A stretch of 6,149 bases of DNA, from the NCBI GenBank assembly GCA_900553315.1, contig USCW01000101.1, forward strand, positions 1-6,149. The letters run 5' to 3'. Shown piece by piece: positions 1-5,715 of the stretch (within the stretch, counting starts at the first letter, position 1; each line of letters begins with the position of its first letter). The notes below the pieces were generated by a model. The model had not been told where the DNA came from. It did not search any database and worked only from the letters and a program-made list of their open reading frames with translations. The stretch is from an uncultured Eubacteriales bacterium (GTDB taxonomy: Bacteria > Bacillota > Clostridia > Christensenellales > Aristaeellaceae). The position numbers and the translations under genes were made by a program.

Positions 1-3
1 CTT

Positions 4-68
4 CGGGAGAGGGGGTCTGGGGGAGAGGCGCTTCTCTTAGAGAAGCGCCTCTCCCCCAGAATCTCCCG
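4..68. repeat. Long GC-rich palindrome at the end of the operon (possible terminator or dispersed repeat)
   Basis: Positions 16-36 and 40-60 form a perfect 21-bp inverted repeat around a 3-nt loop (37-39). An outer 7-bp stem (4-10 with 62-68) continues it after an asymmetric internal loop (11-15 against 61). It begins 5 bp past the stop codon of the PEP mutase gene, so it is in the right place to end that operon or to protect its 3' end. Neither side carries a clear run of Ts inside the window, so it is not a textbook intrinsic terminator. Its length and perfection would also suit a dispersed intergenic palindrome. The window edge hides what lies beyond. Confidence 0.7.
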
Positions 69-73
69 TTTCC

Positions 74-2083
74 TTACTCTTCCGGTATCAGTCTTATGAT
101 GTCCTTGAAGGGCATACAGATGTCGTCGCATTCTTTGGCGCGGTGGGTCGAGAGAATGAGCTCGGCGGCGTGCTGCATTGCGGGGAAGCCGGTGCGGGTC
201 AGTTGGTTGGCGTAAATGACAATGTTGACGCCGCGCGCCTTGAATTCCTCCTCCGTGACCGTGTTGAAGGACGTGGGAACGACCACAAGGGGCGTGACCG
301 CATCCTTGGCGCGGAAACGCTCTACAAATTCAAAGATTTCGGCGGGATCCTTTTTGCGGCTGTGGATCATGATCGCGTCCGCACCGGCGCCCACAAAGGC
401 AAAGGCGCGCTCCAGCGCATCCTCCATGCCGCGCTCCAAGATCAGGCTCTCGATCCGTGCACAAATCATGAATTCGCTGGTGCGCTGCGCCTTCTTGCCT
501 GCTGCAATCTTCGCGCAGAAATCCGGAATGGAGGCCTGCGTCTGCTCCACCTCCGTGCCGAAGAGCGAATTTTTCTTCAGACCCGTCTTGTCCTCAATAA
601 TGACCATCGAAACGCCCATGCGCTCCAAGGAGCGCACTGTGTACACAAAATGCTCCGTCATACCGCCTGTGTCGCCGTCGAACAGAATGGGCTTCGTCGT
701 GACCTCACAGATGTCGTCCACCGTGCGGAAACGGGAGGTCATGTCCACCAGCTCAATGTCCGGTTTGCCCTTGGCCGTGGAGTCGCACAGCGAACTGATC
801 CACATCGCGTCAAATTGCCGTGCGCCGCCCTTCTCCGCAACTACCGTGTTCTCCACGATCAGCCCCGTCAAGCCGCTGTGCGCCTCCAGCGCCGTGACCA
901 GCCCCTTCATGGCCAGTACCTTGCGCAGACGACCCCGGCGCACATCCGGAGTAGAAAGCTCCTTCTGTGCCCGCTTGTCGATCTCCGCATATTTCGGATC
1001 GGAGGCATAGGGGTACTCCACCAGCTTGCCGCCGTAGGTGGCGAGGATTTCCAGCACCTCGTCCCGGATAGGCTTCTGGATGCCGCTGACCCAGTTGTCC
1101 CCGTGCACCACATAGGTGGGATGGAACCTTTCGAGGTTTTCACGATAGCTGAGCGTCTCCTGCTTCACGATCTTGTAGACCCCTGCCATGCTCTCGAACA
1201 GGGATTTCCGCTCTTCAAAGGGCAGCAGCGGATAACGCTTGTAGGTCACGATCGCCTCGTCGGACAGCACGCCGATGATGACCCGGCCCAGCTTCTGCGC
1301 CTTGCGCAGAAGAGCAATGTGCCCGCTGTGCAGCACGTCCGTGGAGAAGCACATGTACACTGTGCGGCTTTCGATCTCATGCAGTTGCGCCTGTACCTTT
1401 GCTAAGTCCTCCGGCGTGTCGATCTCCGTGCAGAGACGATCCTTCACGTCGTAGGCTGCAATGCGGCAGGTCTCCGTCACCTGATTCAGCGCCACCTCGG
1501 CGTAGCAGTTGGTCTTCCCGGCCTCGCAGAACGCACAGATGTTGTCCAGCCAAACCTGCCAGTCCGCACGGTTCAGCTTGTACAGCGCCTGCGCCTCCAT
1601 GGCATGGTCGAAGAACTCAATGCCCACAGCCTTGACGAAGCCGTCTGCCACCACGGCTTTGAAGTCCTTCTGGGGGAGCGGCAGGGTGGAGGATACCTTC
1701 ATGCAGCTTTGCTTCTGCTGCATGATTTCTTCCAGCACGGAGGGCTCAAACACAAGGTCGCCGTGCATCAGTAGAATGTCGTCGTCCCGCAAGGCCTCCC
1801 GGGCGCAGTAGATGGAGTAGATATAGTTGGTTTCCGCATAGCGGGGATTGTTGATAAATGTGATGTGCAGGGGCAGCTCAAGGGACTGGCAGTAGTCCAC
1901 CAGCACCTTGTCAAAGTAGCCGGTGGTCATGACGACCTCTTGAACGCCCGCGTCAGCCAGCAGCCGCAGCTGACGGCTGAGAATGGTCTGCCCGGCGGAA
2001 AGCTCCGTCATGCACTTGGGATGCTCGGAGGTGAGCACGCCCATGCGGTGGCCCAGCCCGGAATTCAAAATCAATGCCTTCAT
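74..2083 (-). CDS. Three-domain nucleotidyltransferase / cytidylyltransferase-like / phosphoenolpyruvate mutase
   Basis: This 669-aa protein probably makes phosphonopyruvate from phosphoenolpyruvate, the first step of phosphonate synthesis, and may also activate a product with a nucleotide. Residues 1-235 are a LicC/PntC-like nucleotidyltransferase: glycine-rich loop LNSGLGHRMG (6-15), GDL with D109, and TEIDTPEDL (219-227). Residues 241-375 resemble glycerol-3-phosphate cytidylyltransferase, with HSGH at 252-255. The second signature usual in such domains (GISST-like) is not seen near 360-380, where YPYASDPKYAEIDK stands instead. Residues 385-669 are PEP mutase of the isocitrate lyase superfamily: D434 in CDSTAKGKPD, DGDTGG (469-474), and EDKTGLKKNS (497-506) with the expected catalytic K503 and N505. 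PEP mutases with only the middle and last domains run about 430 aa, so the N-terminal domain is an addition. The start has AAAGGAG (2096-2102) inside the end of the preceding gene, 9 bp away, so it is the last gene of the operon. No phosphonopyruvate decarboxylase or transaminase gene is visible. Confidence 0.92.
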   Translation of the reverse strand: MKALILNSGLGHRMGVLTSEHPKCMTELSAGQTILSRQLRLLADAGVQEVVMTTGYFDKVLVDYCQSLELPLHITFINNPRYAETNYIYSIYCAREALRDDDILLMHGDLVFEPSVLEEIMQQKQSCMKVSSTLPLPQKDFKAVVADGFVKAVGIEFFDHAMEAQALYKLNRADWQVWLDNICAFCEAGKTNCYAEVALNQVTETCRIAAYDVKDRLCTEIDTPEDLAKVQAQLHEIESRTVYMCFSTDVLHSGHIALLRKAQKLGRVIIGVLSDEAIVTYKRYPLLPFEERKSLFESMAGVYKIVKQETLSYRENLERFHPTYVVHGDNWVSGIQKPIRDEVLEILATYGGKLVEYPYASDPKYAEIDKRAQKELSTPDVRRGRLRKVLAMKGLVTALEAHSGLTGLIVENTVVAEKGGARQFDAMWISSLCDSTAKGKPDIELVDMTSRFRTVDDICEVTTKPILFDGDTGGMTEHFVYTVRSLERMGVSMVIIEDKTGLKKNSLFGTEVEQTQASIPDFCAKIAAGKKAQRTSEFMICARIESLILERGMEDALERAFAFVGAGADAIMIHSRKKDPAEIFEFVERFRAKDAVTPLVVVPTSFNTVTEEEFKARGVNIVIYANQLTRTGFPAMQHAAELILSTHRAKECDDICMPFKDIIRLIPEE

Positions 2084-2092
2084 GGCTTTGTA

Positions 2093-4231
2093 TCACTCCT
2101 TTGCGTTCTGCGCCCGTGCGACCAGCTGCTTCAGCAAATACCTTCCGCCGACTTCCCCGGCATGCCCCACGTTGAATACGCTTTCCTCCCGGATGCGGCG
2201 CAATTCCGCCGCGCTCTGCGGAGCCTCCGCCAGCATACGGCGCACCGTCGCGCCGGCCTTGCCGACCTCCTCCGGCTTCAGACATACGCCGATCTGTCTG
2301 CGGATGTCCAAGTCAAAGGGCGGCGTTTTGCATTGGGAAAAGTCGGGGTTGGAGATCTTCATGGGCGTGTCGATATACAGCGTCTTTTTCAGCGTGGCGA
2401 AGCTGAACTCATAGGCGATGCCGCTCCAATCCGTCACCACGGTATCGGCGGTGAAGATGGTCACGTTGGAGGTGAAATCCATCTCCATGCTCAGACGCTC
2501 CGCGTCCACGTGACTCCAGCGTTCCTTCAGCGCCGCGGCCTGCGCCTTGAAGCGCTTCACATATTCCGGGTGAGGACGCACCACCACCCGGCAGTCCGCC
2601 TTGAGCAGGCTTTCGATCAGCCCGTCGATGCACGTATCCAAAATGTTGTCCTTCTGCCACGAGGGGGCGATCAGTACCACAGGCCGGGTATGCGCTTCAT
2701 GCGGCTGGTTTTCGTAGTCCGCAATCAGGTCGTCCAGCAGACAGTAGCCCGTGGGCGCCAGCGTCTTTTTGCGGGTGCCGTACAGCGCTTCCATTTCCCG
2801 CAGCTCGTCGATATGATGCTGTCCGGCGCAGAAGGCCGTGTCGAAGTTGTCGCACCCGCCCTTGTGGATGGTCAGAATCTGCGAGGCCATGCCGTGGGGG
2901 ACGTAGACATATTCAATATCCTTGCGGACATAGCTCCGCTTCAGGTAGTAGTTGTCCAAATCGGGGGTGGTCATGACTACAACGTCCGCGTCCATCTTCA
3001 TGAACAGGGTGATGGTCTTCTTCTGCCCGATATAATAGGGATGGATTTGCGGCTGGCGCTTTGCGACCTCGAAGATCTGATCCTTCGGGTCGTTGGTTAC
3101 GTAATGCACCGCCACATTGGAGTGCGTCACGATGTAATCAATGATGTCCTTGAAATATTTGTAAAAGCCGCTTTTTTCCGAGTAGAACACCAGATGCTTG
3201 TTCTCGATGGAGAAGAAGCGCTTGTAGTCCGCCTTTTCCCGGCGGGCGTTTTCCTTTGCGGCGGCGGAATGACGGTCGGGCTGAAGCGCCTCGATTTCAT
3301 GCAGACGCTTGCGGCTGGCCTCCAGCGCTTCATAATCCACATATTTCTTCGGATCAATCACGCGGTTCAGCACGGCGGTTTGCAGGATAGCAAACAGGTT
3401 GCTGACAATCCAGTACAGCGCCACGCCCAGCGGCACGAACCAGCCCAGATACAGGCTCAGTCCGACGGAGAGCGCCATGGTGCCATATTTGTTCAGCAGT
3501 CCCTGCTCGCTTTGCAGCACGTTTTGGCGGTTCTGGTACAGGCACAAAAGCCATGAGGACAGCGCCGCCGCCAGCGGAGCCAGCGCATACGCGCCGCCCA
3601 GTACACTGGGAATAGCGCACACGTCCACGCCCAGCAGCGTCATGTTCAGTCCGCCGATCTGCGCCAGCGCCGCAGACATGGCGGGGGAAAGCGCTCCCGA
3701 GGCCGAGGTGAGCGTGCCATTTTTGACCAGCTCCACCACGGTCAGCTGAATGGAGTTGCTTGCTACGGTCAGGCCGCGCAGGGACACAGCCGCGTCGGTC
3801 AGCTGGCTAATGATCCCTGTGTCCAGATGTAGCAGATAAGTCAGCGGGTGATAAATGACCTCGACCAGCCCCATCAAAAGAATCAGCTGAATGCCGATGG
3901 GCACGAGATTCAGCAGGGGATGATAATGCGCCTGCTTATACAGCTCGGACTGCTTTTCGGCAATGGCCGCACCGTCGCCGTAATAGTCTGCCTTCACGCC
4001 GTTGATGCGGGCCTGCAGCTTGACGATTTTAATGCCGTTCTTGTGGAGCCACACGCTCAGGGGCAGCAGAATCGCCTTGGTGAACAGCGTAAACAGGATG
4101 ATGGCCAACCCATAATTCTGCGTCGCGCCGTAGCATACGCTCATGACGGCTCCCAGCAGCACGCCGAGCAGCTCCATCAGTCCATAGCGGTGTATGTCCG
4201 TCTGTATGACGGTCGTTTTTGCGGCACTCAT
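2093..4231 (-). CDS. YidC/Oxa1 insertase fused to CDP-glycerol glycerophosphotransferase-like domain
   Basis: A 712-aa membrane protein joining two normally separate families. Residues about 18-295 are YidC/Oxa1-like. The first conserved segment is YGLAIILFTLFTKAILLPL (40-58), followed by the cytoplasmic region with KLQARINGVKADYYGD (71-86) and NLVPIGIQLILLMG (108-121). Later hydrophobic segments lie near 205-232 and 252-289, ending with the family-like PLGVALYWIVSNLFAILQ (267-284). K52 stands where many YidC proteins have the functional arginine. Residues about 297-335 are a charged linker. Residues 340-712 resemble TagB/TagF transferases, which move glycerol phosphate from CDP-glycerol to teichoic acid: VPHGM (444-448, H446), APSWQKDN (522-529), RPHP (552-555) and VVTDWSGIAYEF (598-609). 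The start overlaps the upstream stop as ATGA with only a weak ribosome site, implying translational coupling. The likely role is polymer synthesis at the inner membrane face; the true acceptor and donor are unknown. The insertase part may be only an anchor. Confidence 0.9.
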   Translation of the reverse strand: MSAAKTTVIQTDIHRYGLMELLGVLLGAVMSVCYGATQNYGLAIILFTLFTKAILLPLSVWLHKNGIKIVKLQARINGVKADYYGDGAAIAEKQSELYKQAHYHPLLNLVPIGIQLILLMGLVEVIYHPLTYLLHLDTGIISQLTDAAVSLRGLTVASNSIQLTVVELVKNGTLTSASGALSPAMSAALAQIGGLNMTLLGVDVCAIPSVLGGAYALAPLAAALSSWLLCLYQNRQNVLQSEQGLLNKYGTMALSVGLSLYLGWFVPLGVALYWIVSNLFAILQTAVLNRVIDPKKYVDYEALEASRKRLHEIEALQPDRHSAAAKENARREKADYKRFFSIENKHLVFYSEKSGFYKYFKDIIDYIVTHSNVAVHYVTNDPKDQIFEVAKRQPQIHPYYIGQKKTITLFMKMDADVVVMTTPDLDNYYLKRSYVRKDIEYVYVPHGMASQILTIHKGGCDNFDTAFCAGQHHIDELREMEALYGTRKKTLAPTGYCLLDDLIADYENQPHEAHTRPVVLIAPSWQKDNILDTCIDGLIESLLKADCRVVVRPHPEYVKRFKAQAAALKERWSHVDAERLSMEMDFTSNVTIFTADTVVTDWSGIAYEFSFATLKKTLYIDTPMKISNPDFSQCKTPPFDLDIRRQIGVCLKPEEVGKAGATVRRMLAEAPQSAAELRRIREESVFNVGHAGEVGGRYLLKQLVARAQNAKE
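2096..2102 (-). promoter_or_regulatory. Ribosome binding site of the PEP mutase gene
   Basis: AAAGGAG on the minus strand lies 12 nt before the ATG at 2083. It covers the last codons and part of the stop codon of the YidC-transferase gene, so ribosomes ending there could restart on the next gene. It supports the chosen start. Confidence 0.75.
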
Positions 4232-4509
4232 TTCTTTTCGTCCAGCACGTCGTCGCTCACAACCACGTCGGCTTCTTTGGCCTTGCTGCTGTGCTCGTCC
4301 AGCTTCAGGGCCTTCTGCACCTTCTTCTTGGCCTTGTGCCAGTACATGACGGCCACCGTGCCGATGACCACGGCTACGCCCGCCACCGCCTGCACGATAT
4401 ACGTCGTTGCGGAGGGGTCAAGATACGCCTGCGCGTTCGAAGAGAGCAGGAACAGGAAACAGCCGGTGAAGTAGAGCATTCCGGCCAGCCGCGACAGCAG
4501 TTTCTTCAT
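4228..4509 (-). CDS. Small secreted/membrane protein with signal peptide and YLDP motif
   Basis: A 93-aa protein, first gene of the operon. Residues 1-28 look like a signal peptide or first membrane helix (basic MKKLLSRLAG, a hydrophobic stretch, then SNAQA as a plausible signal peptidase site after A28). Next comes YLDPSATTYI (29-38), a motif that recurs in small membrane proteins of Firmicutes and other bacteria, usually as YLDPGTGS. A second hydrophobic segment spans about 38-57, followed by a lysine-rich stretch (59-69) and an acidic, lysine-containing tail (71-93). Charge distribution places the tail in the cytoplasm. The ribosome site AAAGGAAG (4518-4525) lies 8 nt before the ATG. The stop overlaps the next start, tying it to the YidC-transferase fusion; it may be an accessory or scaffold subunit for that protein. 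No enzymatic motif is visible and the function is unknown. Confidence 0.85.
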   Translation of the reverse strand: MKKLLSRLAGMLYFTGCFLFLLSSNAQAYLDPSATTYIVQAVAGVAVVIGTVAVMYWHKAKKKVQKALKLDEHSSKAKEADVVVSDDVLDEKK

Positions 4510-4517
4510 GGGAAATT

Positions 4518-4525
4518 CTTCCTTT
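4518..4525 (-). promoter_or_regulatory. Ribosome binding site of the first operon gene
   Basis: AAAGGAAG on the minus strand, 8 nt from the ATG at 4509. It fixes the start of the 93-aa protein and is the main independent ribosome entry site for the first two, overlapping genes. Confidence 0.75.
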
Positions 4526-4547
4526 CATTGCCTGATGTCCAAGGACG

Positions 4548-4585
4548 AAAGCGCACACAAAAACAACGCGCTCTGCGCCCGCTTT
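4548..4585 (-). other. Structured 5' leader of the operon (weak)
   Basis: About 80 nt separate the predicted transcription start (near 4590) from the first start codon. Within it, AAAGCG and CGCTTT (4580-4585 and 4548-4553 read on the minus strand) can pair around a GC-rich centre that itself holds GCGC-AGA-GCGC. This might be a leader hairpin. I see no recognisable riboswitch or attenuator, so this stays a structural note. Confidence 0.3.
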
Positions 4586-4596
4586 TTTGCATGTAC

Positions 4597-4625
4597 ACTA
4601 TAACGTATTTTGAGGTTTTTGTAAA
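4597..4625 (-). promoter_or_regulatory. Sigma-70 type promoter of the phosphonate/surface operon
   Basis: On the minus strand TTTACA (4620-4625) and TATAGT (4597-4602) are separated by exactly 17 nt of AT-rich sequence. Both boxes are one base from consensus. The predicted start lies near 4590, giving a leader of about 80 nt to the 93-aa gene. The promoter sits 26 bp after the HxlR stop codon, so the operon has its own start, though no terminator separates it from the upstream regulator and read-through is possible. Confidence 0.8.
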
Positions 4626-4651
4626 ATATTGTTTTCTTCCGTCGAACGGCC

Positions 4652-4984
4652 TCAAGCGTTGCGCACCAACTTCTGATAGCCGTTTCCCCAGTTTTCCAAC
4701 GCGCTGAAAACAGGCCGCAAGGTCTCGCCCAGCTCGGAGAGGGCATACTCCACCCGGGGCGGCACCTCGGGATAGACCGTGCGGGTGATAAGACCGTCCG
4801 CCTCCAGGGCACGGAGGTTGTCCGTCAGCACCTTCTGACTCAATCCCGGAATACTCCGGAGCATTTCATTGAACCGCCAGGGGCGCATCATGAGATTGCG
4901 CAGGATCAGCAGCTTCCACTTGTTGCCAATCAGCTGCACCGTTGTTGCTACCGGGCATTCGGGTAATTCCGCCTTCGTAAGCAT
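4652..4984 (-). CDS. HxlR family winged-helix transcriptional regulator
   Basis: A 110-aa DNA-binding protein of typical length for the HxlR family (winged helix-turn-helix, usually dimeric, often responding to redox or electrophilic stress). Diagnostic parts are the N-terminal CPVATTVQLIGNKWKLLIL (10-28) with C10 at the position often conserved, the helix-turn-helix RFNEMLRSIPGLSQKVLTDN (37-56), LRALEADGLITR (57-68) and the wing VPPRVEYALSELG (74-86). The start is supported by AAGGAAGG (4993-5000), 8 nt upstream. It is divergent from a ruined Sir2 gene, which may once have been its target, and lies upstream of and co-directional with the surface operon. A 160-bp palindromic element begins 6 bp beyond its ribosome site, and I found no convincing promoter for it, so its expression may have been altered. 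The ligand is unknown. Confidence 0.93.
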   Translation of the reverse strand: MLTKAELPECPVATTVQLIGNKWKLLILRNLMMRPWRFNEMLRSIPGLSQKVLTDNLRALEADGLITRTVYPEVPPRVEYALSELGETLRPVFSALENWGNGYQKLVRNA

Positions 4985-4992
4985 GATTGCTG

Positions 4993-5000
4993 CCTTCCTT
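4993..5000 (-). promoter_or_regulatory. Ribosome binding site of the HxlR gene
   Basis: AAGGAAGG on the minus strand, 8 nt before the ATG at 4984. It decides the start and lies only 2 bp from the CTAA repeat that borders the palindromic element. Confidence 0.75.
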
Positions 5001-5006
5001 TTCTAA

Positions 5007-5166
5007 GGCACTACCGCACAATTCGTCGGCAGCGCTGGCGATGCCTTTTCTGCCATCTGCTTCTTGCAGAAATCTCGATTTACCTCCAGTAAACCTTCGA
5101 TTTCTGCAATCGCATCTGACAAAAAATGCATTCGCCATCGCACCAACTCATTTGTGCGGTATTGCC
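5007..5166. mobile_element. MITE-like 160-bp imperfect palindrome with CTAA direct repeats
   Basis: The two ends are a 15-bp terminal inverted repeat with one mismatch (GGCACTACCGCACAA at 5007-5021; GGCAATACCGCACAA read from 5166 back to 5152). The similarity of the arms continues inward for about 77 bp at roughly two thirds identity, with blocks such as TGGCG, ATGC, and an exact 11-bp inverted pair TTGCAGAAATC (5064-5074) / GATTTCTGCAA (5099-5109), closing on TTTA/TAAA around a 7-nt loop. CTAA directly abuts both ends (5003-5006 and 5167-5170) as an apparent 4-bp target duplication. There is no transposase gene, so it would need one acting in trans. A 4-bp CTAA duplication fits some IS5-family elements, but the family is a guess. 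It could instead be a structured RNA. Confidence 0.65.
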
Positions 5167-5173
5167 CTAATGC

Positions 5174-5189
5174 TGCATTCGAAAATGCA
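5174..5189. promoter_or_regulatory. Short perfect palindrome between HxlR and Sir2 remnant, possible operator
   Basis: TGCATT and AATGCA flank a 4-nt centre (CGAA on the plus strand). It lies between divergent genes, where an HxlR dimer would be expected to bind. The related string ATGCATTCG also occurs at 5126-5134 inside the palindromic element, which weakens the case for specificity. No footprint or second copy near a known target supports it. Confidence 0.25.
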
Positions 5190-5208
5190 TGTGTCAGCCT
5201 TATCTTAT

Positions 5209-5641
5209 TCAGGAGGTGCGGCGCTGTCAATGGGATAGTTACGAAAAGGTGCGTACTGTACGGCGGCGGATTTTATCCCTACCCTTCGCAGGAAGAGTTC
5301 TGGGCCTATTGGAGCCGGTATATCTGCATCAACCGCTATCAGGACGCGCCGAAGACACCTTTGTGGAGGATGTGGGCTGGCACGCCGCCGCCGAGCGATA
5401 TGCGCAGTTCCTCCGCGCCCGTGCGGGTCAGCGGATGCTGTTTCTGGAGCTTGGCGTGGGGAGCAACACCCCGGTCATTATCAAGTATCCCTTCTGGCAA
5501 ATGACCGCCCAAAATCCGGAGGCAACCTATGCTTGTCTGAACCTGAGCGAGGCCGTCAGTCCGAGGGAGATCAGCCACCGTGCGATTTGTTTGGGTGGAG
5601 ACATCGGTCAGCGACTGGAAGAGCTGCTGGGGATAAAGTGA
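5209..5641 (+). pseudogene. Decayed Sir2 family NAD-dependent deacylase gene (frameshifted, internal deletion)
   Basis: Pieces of one Sir2-type protein appear in different plus-strand frames. A doubtful N-terminal scrap GGAALSMG (5212-5235, recalling the GAGxxLS nucleotide-binding loop) ends at a TAG. A second frame gives YGGGFYPYPSQEEFWAYWSR and then YICINRYQDAPK (5259-5354). A third frame gives EDTFVEDVGWHAAAERY, LFLELGVGSNTPVIIKYPFW and ATYACLNLSEAVSPREI, running to a natural-looking end LEELLGIK and TGA (5351-5641). In intact relatives about 120-130 residues, including the catalytic histidine region and zinc-binding cysteines, lie between QDAPK and DDTFVEDEGW; here they are gone and the join at about 5350-5360 changes frame. 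The ATG at 5189 opening the last frame lacks a ribosome site. The product cannot be an active deacylase. Similarity is judged from memory of the family. Confidence 0.8.
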
Positions 5642-5659
5642 AGCAAAAGGACAGGGAAA

Positions 5660-5702
5660 AATATGCCCCCGCGCAGCGAGTGAAGCTGCGCGGGGGCGTG
5701 TT
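5660..5702 (-). terminator. Rho-independent terminator between convergent genes
   Basis: A perfect 13-bp GC-rich stem (5665-5677 with 5685-5697) encloses a 7-nt loop, with a few weak pairs extending it. Read on the minus strand the stem is followed by CATATTTTTCCC, a T-run expected of an intrinsic terminator for the iron-sulfur protein gene, whose stop is just upstream. On the plus strand no T-run follows, so it serves the Sir2 side poorly, if at all. Confidence 0.8.
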
Positions 5703-5715
5703 CATAAAGCTTGCT

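Noticed and set aside
5..28. G-rich stretch as a G-quadruplex
   Set aside because: Only three runs of three or more Gs are present and the region is fully engaged in a much stronger hairpin.
143..1405. A 420-codon plus-strand open frame
   Set aside because: Antisense shadow of the PEP mutase gene, with no recognisable motif and no ribosome site supporting it.
1865..3556. A 563-codon plus-strand open frame opposite the PEP mutase and fusion genes
   Set aside because: Its composition (rich in H, R, Q, V, L) is typical of the antisense of GC-rich genes; the minus strand carries clear domain motifs, ribosome sites and coupling.
5139..5158. Short CGCAC/GTGCG inverted repeat as a separate operator
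   Set aside because: It overlaps the terminal inverted repeat of the larger palindrome and is too short to call on its own.
5007..5166. CRISPR or tandem repeat array
   Set aside because: The repeats are inverted, not direct, and form a single palindrome with no repeat-spacer periodicity.
5003..5230. A 75-codon minus-strand open frame across the palindromic element
   Set aside because: It has no ribosome binding site, ends within the CTAA repeat, covers a structure explained by inverted repeats, and resembles no family I know.
5189..5641. A 150-codon plus-strand frame that could be called an intact gene
   Set aside because: Its first half is out of frame with the Sir2 motifs present in the same DNA and it lacks a ribosome site; it is better read as part of a pseudogene.
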